The notes under the pieces are model-generated. The model worked only from the letters and a program-made list of their open reading frames with translations. It made no database searches and had not been told where the DNA came from. A stretch of DNA of 13,595 nt from an uncultured Fretibacterium sp. Its GTDB lineage: Bacteria > Synergistota > Synergistia > Synergistales > Aminobacteriaceae. Shown here one piece after another: positions 1-7,463 of the stretch. The stretch is taken from the NCBI RefSeq assembly GCF_938040765.1, contig NZ_CALIAA010000215.1:1-13595 (forward strand), read 5' to 3'. The position numbers and the translations under genes were made by a program. Every line of letters begins with the position of its first letter. Within the stretch, counting starts at the first letter, position 1.

Positions 1-999
1 AAAACTGTAGGGCGGGCGGAAGACCCCCCGCTCGGTCACGATGGCCGCAATATAGCGGGCCGGGGTCACGTCGAAGGCCGGGTTCCAGATCTTCACGGCA
101 TCGGGCACGCGCTGCCCGTTGGGCAGAGCGCGCATCTCCTCCTCCGACCGCTCCTCGATCGGAATGCCCGATCCGTCGGCCAAGGTAAGGTCAAACGTGC
201 TCCAGGGCGCAGCCACGTAAAAAGGGACCCCGTGCGCCGCAGCGAGCACCGCCAGGGCATAGGTCCCAATTTTGTTGGCCGTGTCCCCGTTGGCCGCGAT
301 GCGGTCCGCCCCCACAATGACGGCATCGATCCGCTTCGCGCGCATCAGGGCCCCGGCCATCCCGTCCGCGATCAGGGTAACGTCGAACCCGTCCCGGGCC
401 AGCTCCCAAACGGTAAGGCGCGCCCCCTGCAGGAGCGGGCGCGTCTCGTCCGCATAGACGCGAACGGTCTTTCCGGCCTCCCGGGCCGAACGCAGGATAC
501 CGAGAGCCGTCCCGTGGCCACCGGTCGCAATGGCCCCGGCGTTGCAGTGGGTCAGGACCACGGCCGTCTTCGGAAGCAGATCCGCCCCGCAGGCGCCCAT
601 CCTCCGATTCGCCTCGACGTCGGCCTCATGGATGCGAAGGGCCTCATCCAGCAACAGGCCCGCAAGCCCCTTTCCCTCCAAAGAGAGCTCCGCCTCGAGG
701 ATCGCGCGCATCCGGTTCAATGCCTCGAAAAGATTGACCGCCGTGGGACGTGTCCGCGCAAGGCGCTCGATCGCCTCGAGGACCGCGCCGCGTCCACCGG
801 CGGCCGCCAGAACGACGCCGTAAGCGGCGGCGATCCCTATGGCCGGGGCCCCGCGCACCGTCATGTTCTCGATGGCAAGGGCGACATCCTCGACGGTGCG
901 GCAGACGAGATAAGCTTCCCTGCCCGGAAGGGCGCGCTGGTCCAGAAGCCTCAGCGCCCCATCCTTCTCAATCCATTCGACCGACTCGATCCTCCTCAA
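1..999 (-). CDS. mtnA: S-methyl-5-thioribose-1-phosphate isomerase, C-terminus cut by window edge
   Basis: This is an aldose-ketose isomerase of the eIF2B-alpha/MtnA family. It converts 5-methylthioribose-1-phosphate to 5-methylthioribulose-1-phosphate in methionine salvage, and some members also act on 5-deoxyribose-1-phosphate. The sequence shows RGAPAIG near residue 50, THCNAG with the probable catalytic Cys152, and GADRIAANGD with Asp232. The Cys-Asp spacing of 80 equals that of the Bacillus enzyme (Cys160/Asp240). 333 residues are visible and the frame is still open at base 1; family members are about 345-370 long, so only a short tail is missing. The start is TTG at 999-997, overlapping the xseA stop as TTGA, with AAGGAGG (1007-1013) seven bases upstream. 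It is the last visible gene of the efp-nusB-xseA cluster. No other methionine-salvage gene is in view, so the substrate is assigned from the family only. Confidence 0.9.
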   Translation of the reverse strand, partial: MRRIESVEWIEKDGALRLLDQRALPGREAYLVCRTVEDVALAIENMTVRGAPAIGIAAAYGVVLAAAGGRGAVLEAIERLARTRPTAVNLFEALNRMRAILEAELSLEGKGLAGLLLDEALRIHEADVEANRRMGACGADLLPKTAVVLTHCNAGAIATGGHGTALGILRSAREAGKTVRVYADETRPLLQGARLTVWELARDGFDVTLIADGMAGALMRAKRIDAVIVGADRIAANGDTANKIGTYALAVLAAAHGVPFYVAAPWSTFDLTLADGSGIPIEERSEEEMRALPNGQRVPDAVKIWNPAFDVTPARYIAAIVTERGVFRPPYSF

Positions 1000-2216
1000 G
1001 GACGTTCCTCCTTCACATCGTCCGCCGCACACTTCACCCTGCCGTCGGCGAACCGGACCGCCAGCCTGTCCCCTCGGGAGACCTCCCGCACCGAAACAAG
1101 CCTTCTGCCGTCACGCTCGCAGGTGACGAACCCCCGCGCCAGGGCCCCCAGTGGGGAGAGGGCGTCCAGAGAGGCTGAACGGACGGACAGGGCGTTCCTC
1201 GCCTCCGACACGCAGAGCCGCATCCCGGAGAAGAGGCGCAGGAAACGGGACGAGAGCTCCACCTCCGCCGCTCCCAGACGACGGGAGACATGGGAATGCA
1301 GGGCCTCGAGAAAATCGCCGCAGCGCTTTTCCCCCTCCGCGAGCCGACGGCCGACGGCCCCAATCATATGGGAACGGATCAGAGCCAGACGATTCAGGAT
1401 CTGTCCCCGGTCGGGAAAGACCAGCTCCGCCGCAGCGGAGGGCGTCGAGGCGCTCAGGTCGGCGGCCAGGTCGCACAGCGTCTCGTCGATCTCGTGCCCC
1501 ACGCCGCTCACGACTGGGACCGGGCAGGAACGCACGGCGCGGACCACGCGTTCGTCGTCGAAGGGGACCAGGTCCTCCCGGCTCCCTCCACCGCGCACCA
1601 GCAGGATGCAATCCAGCCGTTCCAAAAGTGCGGCACGCGAGAGGGCGCGGGCGATCTCCTCCGGCGCCTCCGCGCCTTGGACCTGAGCCGGGATGACCAA
1701 CACCTCGCAGAGCGGATAGCGCCGTGAGGCGATGCGCAGGACATCCCTCAGGGCCGCTCCGGTCGCGGAGGTCACGATGGCCGCACGCTCGGGGTAGGCG
1801 GGAACAGGGCGCTTCAGCTCGGGGCGGAAGAGCCCCTCCTGGGTCAACCGTGCCTTCAGCTCCTGACGGGCCCTGTCGATGGCCCCAGCCCCAACGGGGA
1901 TGATGCGCTTCGCATAGAGCTGGTAAACGCCCCTCTGGGGGTAGACGCCTACGCTCCCCTCCACCAGCACGCTGTCGCCGTTTTCGGGCCAGCGGGGAAG
2001 AAAGCCCGCGTACTGTTTGAAGATAGCGCAAGCGACCCTGCTCTCCCTCCCCAGAAGCGTGAAGTAGCAATGGCCGCTTGTGTGTCGTTTGAACTCGGCG
2101 ATCTCCCCCGCCACGATCAGGGACTTGAGCATGAGGTCCGAGAGGAAAAGTCCCTGAACGTAGAGGGTCAGTTCGTCAACGGTCAGCTGGGAGCGTTCCG
2201 GCCTTCGAGGGGCCAT
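996..2216 (-). CDS. xseA: Exodeoxyribonuclease VII large subunit
   Basis: This is the catalytic large subunit of exonuclease VII, which degrades single-stranded DNA from both ends to oligonucleotides in repair. At 406 aa it is slightly short against the E. coli protein of about 450. An N-terminal OB-fold (about residues 10-105, with LTVDELTLYV and FKRHTSGHCYFTL) is followed by the catalytic domain: VTSATGAALRD (148-158), VRGGGSREDL (207-216), GVGHEID (238-244) and ASTPSAAAEL (256-265). His241 and Asp244 match the essential His and Asp of the E. coli GHETD motif, whose Thr is Ile here. The C-terminal coiled region is followed by a short basic/acidic tail. ATG at 2216 has AAGGA seven bases upstream and lies inside the end of nusB, so translation is probably coupled. 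The small subunit gene xseB, often next to xseA, is absent; mtnA follows directly. Confidence 0.96.
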   Translation of the reverse strand: MAPRRPERSQLTVDELTLYVQGLFLSDLMLKSLIVAGEIAEFKRHTSGHCYFTLLGRESRVACAIFKQYAGFLPRWPENGDSVLVEGSVGVYPQRGVYQLYAKRIIPVGAGAIDRARQELKARLTQEGLFRPELKRPVPAYPERAAIVTSATGAALRDVLRIASRRYPLCEVLVIPAQVQGAEAPEEIARALSRAALLERLDCILLVRGGGSREDLVPFDDERVVRAVRSCPVPVVSGVGHEIDETLCDLAADLSASTPSAAAELVFPDRGQILNRLALIRSHMIGAVGRRLAEGEKRCGDFLEALHSHVSRRLGAAEVELSSRFLRLFSGMRLCVSEARNALSVRSASLDALSPLGALARGFVTCERDGRRLVSVREVSRGDRLAVRFADGRVKCAADDVKEERP

Positions 2217-2709
2217 GATCCTGTCCTTCCCCGCAGTTTTTCCCCGCGCTCCTTTTATTTCTCTCCGACTCCGGGATCAGATGCTGGACCACGCGCGCCA
2301 GAACGCCGTTGACGAAACGCCCCGAGTCCTCGGTACCGAAGGCCTGGGCGATGTCCACGGCCTCCGATATCGCAACGGCGAAGGGCACGGAGCGCTCCAG
2401 GAACCCCTCGAACACGGCAAGGCGGAGTACGGCGCGGTCCACGGAGACGATACGCTCCGGCCGCCATCCCGTAACCACGCGCAGGAGGACGGCATCCGAT
2501 TCGCTGCGGCGATTCCAGGCCCCTCGGGCCAAGAATCGCAGATACTCCTTGACCTCGGGAAGATCGGACTCCGCAATGCCCCCCTCGCCGCAAAACAAAT
2601 CCAGGGCCGTGTCGACGCCCTGGTCGGACCGGTTGCCCAGAGAATACAGAAGCTGAACCGCGAGTTCCCGGGCGCGACGCCGAGCCTGTGACGTCTTAGT
2701 ATGGGACAA
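2176..2709 (-). CDS. nusB: Transcription antitermination factor NusB
   Basis: NusB is an all-helical RNA-binding factor that pairs with NusE (ribosomal protein S10) on boxA during rRNA antitermination. Recognisable stretches are the N-terminal ARELAVQLLY helix (13-22), the WRPERIVSVDRAVLRLA segment (82-98) and the long signature from residue 109 to 138 (PFAVAISEAVDIAQAFG, then RFVNGVLA). The NusB fold ends near residue 145. The remaining 30 or so residues (SERNKRSAGKNCGEGQ...) are polar, low in hydrophobics, and coincide with the 41-bp overlap with xseA plus its ribosome-binding region, so the tail may be tolerated read-through of regulatory sequence. The start is TTG at 2709-2707, five bases after GGAGGT (2715-2720), which lies in the end of the upstream gene. 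An in-frame ATG is not available nearby. Confidence 0.95.
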   Translation of the reverse strand: MSHTKTSQARRRARELAVQLLYSLGNRSDQGVDTALDLFCGEGGIAESDLPEVKEYLRFLARGAWNRRSESDAVLLRVVTGWRPERIVSVDRAVLRLAVFEGFLERSVPFAVAISEAVDIAQAFGTEDSGRFVNGVLARVVQHLIPESERNKRSAGKNCGEGQDHGPSKAGTLPADR

Positions 2710-2712
2710 ACA

Positions 2713-3189
2713 TTACCTCCGATCAGCAGAGGACACGGCAAAGCCCCTCTGTCTCGAAAGGAGGAAGGACGTCCCCTTCGTCAGAAACCAGGCGAATGTC
2801 CCCCAGAAAGCGGTCCAGAAAAGACCGCGCCAACCTGCGAGAAAGACCAGCGCCGCCGCGGAGGCCAGGGACATCCATACCCAGGGGCTCCGATACAGGG
2901 CGGAACGAATTTCGTGCCACTCCTCCTCCGGGCTCCCCTGACTCGACCAGATGATGGAGGAAGCTATGCCCAAAGGCTTCATGACGGCATTCAAACGACT
3001 TTCGACCCTGCTTTCGAGGACTCCATCCTTCGAGAAGAGCACCAAGGTCATCAGTGCCGTTTCCCCATCCTTCAGGGCAAAGCTGCAGAACTGGGATTTT
3101 CGCGTCAGGAAACGGCGGATAAAGTCCGCCATCCCGTCATACGATACCCGAATACTGCCATGCGGCGTTCGCTTCCACAAAAAGTACAC
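2713..3189 (-). CDS. Small membrane protein of unknown function between asp23-like and nusB genes
   Basis: I do not recognise this 158-aa protein as a named family. An N-terminal part of about 95 residues looks soluble and mixed alpha/beta (GSIRVSYDGMADFIRRFL at 11-28, then strands ending at IIWSS, 79-83). Two hydrophobic segments follow at about 102-119 (WVWMSLASAAALVFLAGW) and 122-144. The C-terminal 14 residues are polar. The start is GTG at 3189-3187, with GGGAG ten bases upstream; no ATG, GTG or TTG lies further upstream before the in-frame stop at 3271. It ends in TAA only three bases before the nusB start and carries the nusB Shine-Dalgarno. In Firmicutes the slot between asp23 and nusB often holds AmaP, a membrane anchor for Asp23. 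A similar role here is an inference from position plus two membrane segments, since the order of domains is not AmaP-like. Confidence 0.75.
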   Translation of the reverse strand: MYFLWKRTPHGSIRVSYDGMADFIRRFLTRKSQFCSFALKDGETALMTLVLFSKDGVLESRVESRLNAVMKPLGIASSIIWSSQGSPEEEWHEIRSALYRSPWVWMSLASAAALVFLAGWRGLFWTAFWGTFAWFLTKGTSFLLSRQRGFAVSSADRR

Positions 3190-3314
3190 GATGACATCAC
3201 TCCCGGAAAACGAAAAATACCTCTGGTCACGAAAAAACGCCCCGGTGCAAAAATCAAGAAAGGACAGAAGTTACGGCGCACTCCGCCCTGCGCGGCCCGC
3301 CTCGGAATCTCCCC

Positions 3315-3800
3315 TTACGCTTCCTGATGCCCCTCCTCCTGAGGCGTTTCCTCCCCGGACTCCTCATCGGAGGAGGCCGAAACCGACGGGTTCTCCGTTT
3401 CCTCGGGAAGGATGGGCTCGTCCGCATAAATTCCCTGGACGTTGATATTGACGGAACTGACGGTGTAGCCCGTATAGCGCTCCAGGTTGGCCTTGATCTT
3501 CTCCTGGACGTCCCAGGCCAGGTCGGGAATACGTTGCCCGTACTTGACCAGGACGTAGGCCTCGACGGATATGGATGGGACCTTCCCCTCCTCGACGGCG
3601 ACCCGGACCCCCTCGCCGGCCTTGCGGCCAAGGCCGAACTTGGACGCGATGCCCGTATTCGTGGTCTGTATGTTGGGGATACCCTGGATCGTCTTTCGCG
3701 TCAGCTCGACGATTACCTCCTCGGAGATATGGACGCTGCCCTCAAAGCGCGCTCCCGGGGAAGCGATCACATCCTTGACGTTCTCCTGAGTCTGCTCCAC
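3315..3800 (-). CDS. Asp23/Gls24 family envelope stress response protein
   Basis: The protein belongs to the Asp23/Gls24 (DUF322) family, small cytoplasmic proteins that in Firmicutes associate with the membrane and the cell-envelope stress response. The family core spans about residues 20-124: FEGSVHISEEVIVELTRK, then VAVEEGKVPSISVEAYVLVKYG (a strand-rich stretch) and IPDLAWDVQEKIKANLERYTGYTVSSVNINVQGI. A disordered acidic tail rich in Glu, Ser and Pro follows (128-161). The reading frame is open back to 3851, but the first 17 codons would overlap the upstream gene. The GTG at 3800-3798 has a strong GGGGAGGG (3807-3814) six bases upstream and gives a family-like N-terminus, so I chose it (161 aa). 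It sits between a zinc-ribbon protein and a small membrane protein, ahead of nusB. The longer start remains possible. Confidence 0.9.
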   Translation of the reverse strand: MEQTQENVKDVIASPGARFEGSVHISEEVIVELTRKTIQGIPNIQTTNTGIASKFGLGRKAGEGVRVAVEEGKVPSISVEAYVLVKYGQRIPDLAWDVQEKIKANLERYTGYTVSSVNINVQGIYADEPILPEETENPSVSASSDEESGEETPQEEGHQEA

Positions 3801-3820
3801 TCGAAACCCTCCCCTTTCGG

Positions 3821-4267
3821 TCAAGCCGTGCGGTCGATCTCCTCGCCGCACCCCGGACAGATGAGCTTGTCCTCCTCCTTGCCCTCCTCATAACGATAAT
3901 AGAAGGAGTAGGCGCAGGACGGACAGGTGACGGAGATATAGCTCTCCGACGATTCCTCCTCATCCGCAGCGTCATAATCCTGGTCGGTTTCCAGGCCGAC
4001 GGACCGCTCCAGCTCGTACACAGCATCGTGCAGCTCGTAGATCTCGTCCGCAAGTTCCTCGCCCGCCTTCCGAACGCCTTCGAGCTGCCGCGAATGTTCC
4101 TCGATCTCCAGGGACAGAGCATCCAGCGCCTCGGCCACGGCGGTATACACCTTCGTATTCCGCTCCTCCGGTTCCATACAATCCAAAAGACCCCTCAGAT
4201 AGGCAATCCGCTCCCTGGCGTTCAAATCCTCCGCCCCCTTTTCAAACCCCAAACATCGGTCGGACAA
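3821..4267 (-). CDS. Coiled-coil protein with C-terminal zinc ribbon (CD1247-like)
   Basis: This 148-aa acidic protein resembles the CD1247 N-terminal domain proteins of Firmicutes: an opening ERIAYLRGLLDCM, a long helical, probably coiled-coil stretch (about 38-92), an acidic linker (93-108), and a zinc ribbon with CPSC (Cys115, Cys118) and CPGC (Cys137, Cys140). The function is unknown. The ribbon could bind zinc and support protein or nucleic-acid contacts, but nothing here shows which. The start is uncertain. TTG at 4267 has only a weak AGAGG four bases upstream. A second TTG at 4225, just before NARERIAYL, fits the family N-terminus better and has a G-rich stretch (GGGGGCGGAGGA) upstream, although its GGAGG sits close to the codon. 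It lies between efp and the asp23-like gene and is probably co-transcribed with both. Confidence 0.8.
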   Translation of the reverse strand: MSDRCLGFEKGAEDLNARERIAYLRGLLDCMEPEERNTKVYTAVAEALDALSLEIEEHSRQLEGVRKAGEELADEIYELHDAVYELERSVGLETDQDYDAADEEESSESYISVTCPSCAYSFYYRYEEGKEEDKLICPGCGEEIDRTA

Positions 4268-4311
4268 AAGCCTCTGAATCCCTTTTCGAGGGACATGCCG
4301 CCGCGGAGGCT

Positions 4312-4884
4312 CTATTTCTTGGCCCTTTCAAGGTAAAGCCCCGAACGGGTATCGACGACGACGTCCTCGCCGGGCTCCACAAACACGGGGACCGTGACGA
4401 CGAGCCCGGTCTCCAGCGTTGCCGGCTTGCCTCCGCCCGAGACCGTATCGCCCTTGAAGCTGGGCGGAGTGTCCACGACCTTGAGCACGACGCTTTTGGG
4501 CAGTTCGATCCCCATGATCCTGCCCTCGAAGACCTCGAGCTGGATCTCCATGTCCTCCACCAGGTATTTGGTGGCCTCCCCCAGCACCTCCGGAGAAAGG
4601 GTCAGCTGATCGTACGTAGCCAGGTCCATGAAGACATAGTCCTTGCCGTCCTTGTAACTGTACTGGGCGGGCTTGTCCTCGTAGATGATCCGCTCGAACT
4701 TCTCCCCCGGCTTGAAAGAATTCTCCACCGTGGCCCCCGACTCCACGTTGCGCAGCTTGGTGCGGACGACGGCCCCGCCGCGCCCCATCTTATGATGATC
4801 GTAGTCCACGATCTCCCAGATGCCGTCCTGCCAACGGAACTTCAAGCCTACGTAAAAATCGGTGGTGTCCACTACCTGAGCCAT
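4312..4884 (-). CDS. efp: Elongation factor P with arginine at the tip of the functional loop
   Basis: EF-P binds between the P and E sites of stalled ribosomes and helps peptide bonds form at polyproline stretches. The 190-aa length is normal, and all three beta-barrel domains are visible: the N-terminal KOW-like domain, the central OB domain (LSPEVLGEATKYLVEDMEIQ and on), and the C-terminal signature GKPATLETGLVVTVPVFVEPGE ending DTRSGLYLERAKK. The loop that enters the peptidyl-transferase centre reads HKMGRGGA (residues 31-38). Arg35 stands where E. coli has modified Lys34, and Met33 replaces the usual Pro. The start is ATG at 4884-4882, with GGAGGA (4891-4896) six bases upstream; a TTG one codon earlier is too close to that site. 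It is the first gene of the cluster, downstream of a TATAAT at 4930-4935. No modification enzyme gene is visible in the window. Confidence 0.97.
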   Translation of the reverse strand: MAQVVDTTDFYVGLKFRWQDGIWEIVDYDHHKMGRGGAVVRTKLRNVESGATVENSFKPGEKFERIIYEDKPAQYSYKDGKDYVFMDLATYDQLTLSPEVLGEATKYLVEDMEIQLEVFEGRIMGIELPKSVVLKVVDTPPSFKGDTVSGGGKPATLETGLVVTVPVFVEPGEDVVVDTRSGLYLERAKK

Positions 4885-4929
4885 CAATATTCCTCCATTT
4901 TTGCCGCGAAAGGGTTAAAAATCTTTCTC

Positions 4930-4935
4930 ATTATA
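4930..4935 (-). promoter_or_regulatory. Candidate -10 box for the efp operon
   Basis: The minus strand reads a perfect TATAAT about 45 bases upstream of the efp start, inside the 198-bp gap between pilQ and efp. No good -35 hexamer stands 16-18 bases further upstream; CTGTCG (4951-4956) at 15 bases is the nearest weak match. A 5' leader of roughly 35-40 bases would result. The rest of the gap (about 4960-5082) shows no gene. A weak GAAG...CTTC pairing followed by TTTT just after the pilQ stop might end pilQ transcription, but I do not call it. Confidence 0.5.
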
Positions 4936-5082
4936 CCTCATGGCCAAGATCGACAGATTGGCCGAGACGAGACGCAGATAAAAAGGACGAGGAAGAGTCA
5001 CCTTCCGGCACCTCCCCCTCATCCTCTCGCTTACGTTTCTATCCAGAAAAACCAAACAGGAGATAAAAGAAGTTGCGAGGCC

Positions 5083-6834
5083 TCAGCGCTTCGTCAAAAC
5101 GGCCTCCTGCTCCACCGCCACATCCGGGATCTCCAGAATATGGGGCACCACGAGCATGACGACCTGGGTTTTTCTGCGCTCATTGTAACGATAGGTAAAA
5201 AGCTCTCCCAGGATCGGGAGCTGGCCGAGCACGGGGATCCGGACGCGGTTCTTCGTTTGGTTGTCCCGGAAAAGCCCTCCCACGACGAAGGGCTCGCCGT
5301 CCCGAACCCGCACCTGGTTCGATACGGAGCGAGTCGAGGTCCTGGGCATCTGCTCCCCCGTACTTCCCCTGATCATCTCCAGCACCTCGCCCGTCTCGAT
5401 CTCCAGTTTGACGGTGATGACTCCATCACGCCCCACCTTGGGGGTCATCTTCAACTGAGGGCCGACCGTCTTGGTCGCCCATGTGGCGTTTCCTGCGTCG
5501 TCACGCTCGGAGATATAGGGGTAGTCCTCCGTCAACCTGACCTCGGCCTCCTCGCCGTCCAGCGTGATCACGGACGGACTGGCCAAGGTTTTACCCAACC
5601 CCTTCTCCTCCACGGCGCGGAAGGCCACATCGAACTCCCTCCAGATGCCGTGCATAGGTGTGAGCAGCCCCGTCCTCCCCGGGGAAAGGGACTGGTCTGA
5701 CGGCTCCGTGAAATTGCGCCCCAGACGGTTGTCGTCGATAAAACCGCCCTTACCGCCGCTTGCACCGCCATAAGTAAACCACCAGTGGTTGTAGACTGCG
5801 TTCAACGCCGTCTCCACATCCAGCTTCGCCCCATCCGAGAACTCCAGTATACGGGCCTGAAGCATGACCTGCCTGCCGGGGCGATCGAGCTTCTGCAACA
5901 AGGCAGCGACCTCGGAGAGCTTGAGCGGGTTGGACGTCACGTAGAGCGCCCGCAGGCGCGGATCGACAACCACACGGTCGGTCGGCATCTTCGTCAGGTT
6001 CACCAGAAGCGCCTGCAGGGCCACGGGGTCGGCGTAGGCGACGTTGAAGGTGCGCGTCTCCTCGTTGCCGGAGATCTTGGCAAGGCCGTCGACCGTCCCG
6101 ACGGCGATCGTATCCTTCCCCACCATGTGATAGGAGACGTCGTAGGTCTTCATCAGGTAGGCGAACGCCTCGCTCAAGGGGACGTTCTTGAGCGTCATGG
6201 TCACCAGGGCCGGAGGAAGAGAGGGGTCGATGATGATGTTCTTCTTCATATGGGCTCCCAGCATGCGGAAGACATCACGGAGCTCCGTATCCCGAAGGTC
6301 CAGGGTGATGGGAGTGGTGCTGGCGAAAGGTCCCGTTGGGACGGGCTTTTTGACGACAACCCTCGTCGCAGCAGGTTCCTGGACCATCTTCTCCACCTTT
6401 GCCGAAGTGATGAAGCGCAGGGTGTAGGAATCCGCCGGTGCAACGCCGCCCAGCGACCGGAGCTGCAGAGGGCTCTCCGCGGTCATCTCGATGACGACAT
6501 CCCGGGAGACCTGAGCGGTACTGACGCTGGAGAGCATCGGAACCGACACGGAATAATCGGTCATATCGGAGGTGTCCAGGCGCACATCCCTAAAGGTTAT
6601 CCGTACCCGATTCACGTCGAAGACCGTTTCGGGCTCAGGCAGTCCCTTTCCCTTGAAGCCGACAACAACCTCCGTGTCTCCAATCGGATACATCTCGACA
6701 TTCGCCAGTACCGGCAGGTTCGCAAGCTCATCCCTGCCCTTCTGTTTCCCGGCGGCAAAGGCCGGACAACAAAAGGCTGCGATCAAGAAAGACAAAAACG
6801 CTCCCCAAATGATTCTGGAATTCCATCGTCTCAT
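5083..6834 (-). CDS. pilQ: Type IV pilus secretin PilQ
   Basis: This is the outer-membrane secretin, a multimeric gated channel through which a type IV pilus (or a related secretion or DNA-uptake fibre) passes. The 583-aa protein has a signal peptide (residues 1-27, cleavage after AFA), an N-terminal beta domain of AMIN type (about 44-145), a Pro/Val linker, an STN/N0 domain (about 176-246, ITLDLRDTELRDVFRMLG), one N1/NolW domain (about 262-318, ending LLQKLDRPG), and the secretin barrel (about 323-568). The barrel holds the VRDGEPFVVGGLFRDN and VRIPVLGQLPILGELF signatures and a Gly-rich stretch (356-364). The frame is open to 6891, but ATG at 6834 precedes the signal peptide, has GAGGAG ten bases upstream and leaves 17 bases after pilP. 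No pilotin gene or pilus motor gene is in view. Confidence 0.94.
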   Translation of the reverse strand: MRRWNSRIIWGAFLSFLIAAFCCPAFAAGKQKGRDELANLPVLANVEMYPIGDTEVVVGFKGKGLPEPETVFDVNRVRITFRDVRLDTSDMTDYSVSVPMLSSVSTAQVSRDVVIEMTAESPLQLRSLGGVAPADSYTLRFITSAKVEKMVQEPAATRVVVKKPVPTGPFASTTPITLDLRDTELRDVFRMLGAHMKKNIIIDPSLPPALVTMTLKNVPLSEAFAYLMKTYDVSYHMVGKDTIAVGTVDGLAKISGNEETRTFNVAYADPVALQALLVNLTKMPTDRVVVDPRLRALYVTSNPLKLSEVAALLQKLDRPGRQVMLQARILEFSDGAKLDVETALNAVYNHWWFTYGGASGGKGGFIDDNRLGRNFTEPSDQSLSPGRTGLLTPMHGIWREFDVAFRAVEEKGLGKTLASPSVITLDGEEAEVRLTEDYPYISERDDAGNATWATKTVGPQLKMTPKVGRDGVITVKLEIETGEVLEMIRGSTGEQMPRTSTRSVSNQVRVRDGEPFVVGGLFRDNQTKNRVRIPVLGQLPILGELFTYRYNERRKTQVVMLVVPHILEIPDVAVEQEAVLTKR

Positions 6835-6851
6835 CGATCTCTCACTCCTCG

Positions 6852-7451
6852 TCAAAAGCCAGGGGCGATATCCCAGTTCCTGCCCGCCCAATGAACCACA
6901 ACCTTATCGGATAAGATCCGAACGATACGCCCCTTCTTTCCCATGAAGGTATCGCCCTGTCGAACAATCATCCCTGATCCTACCCCCGCTATATCCATAA
7001 CGGCCTTACGTTCCTTGCCCAGAATCATGATCGCCCGGATCACGATGTCGGGCGGAGGCTCGACGGCAATCTCGACCTGTGCCACATCTCCGCCGGGGAT
7101 CTCCACCCACTTCGTCGGGTCGTCGAAGACGCGCTTTCCGAGATCCCTCATGGACTGCGCCCATACAACGCTGTTCGAGCGCAGCGCCGACGCGGCTCGG
7201 ACCTGTTCTAGCATGGCATCCAGGCGTTTTTTATCGGCATCCACGCTTTGGGGCGTCGTAGAGGGGACGAAAGTCTTCTCCTGCCCCAGCAGCTGCATCT
7301 CATAATAACGATATCCCGCTCCAAGCGTGCCCAACAGGAACAAAAGGAAGAACAAAAGACGGACGCCCGCGGCCGATCCTTCGTTGTCGACCCCCGTGAG
7401 CTTGTTCCATGCGGCACCGCAAGCTTCCCGCCAACTCATCTGGTTCGCCAT
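6852..7451 (-). CDS. pilP: PilP-like inner-membrane/periplasmic pilus assembly protein
   Basis: This 199-aa bitopic protein has a short cytoplasmic N-terminus, one membrane segment (about 29-47, VRLLFFLLFLLGTLGAGY), a helical periplasmic linker, and a C-terminal beta domain. The C-terminal part (IRAIMILGKERKAVMDIAG, then GMIVRQGDTFMGKKGRIVRI and VVHWAGRNWDIAPGF) has the pattern of the PilP/GspC homology-region domain, which contacts the secretin N0/N1 domains. Unlike the classical PilP lipoprotein it has no lipobox and is anchored by a membrane helix, closer to GspC in layout. ATG at 7451 has GGAGGG seven bases upstream. It starts 12 bases after pilO and ends 17 bases before pilQ. The name rests on position and domain pattern, not on strong sequence identity. 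Confidence 0.78.
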   Translation of the reverse strand: MANQMSWREACGAAWNKLTGVDNEGSAAGVRLLFFLLFLLGTLGAGYRYYEMQLLGQEKTFVPSTTPQSVDADKKRLDAMLEQVRAASALRSNSVVWAQSMRDLGKRVFDDPTKWVEIPGGDVAQVEIAVEPPPDIVIRAIMILGKERKAVMDIAGVGSGMIVRQGDTFMGKKGRIVRILSDKVVVHWAGRNWDIAPGF

Positions 7452-7463
7452 AGCCCCACCCTC

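Noticed and set aside
232..1686. Long open frame of 484 codons on the plus strand
   Set aside because: It lies opposite mtnA and xseA, whose protein motifs are unmistakable. The plus-strand product is Arg/Ser/Pro-rich with no family features, as expected for an antisense shadow in GC-rich DNA.
5785..6894. Open frame of 369 codons on the plus strand
   Set aside because: It is antisense to pilQ, which has a full set of secretin motifs, and there is no ribosome-binding site or recognisable domain.
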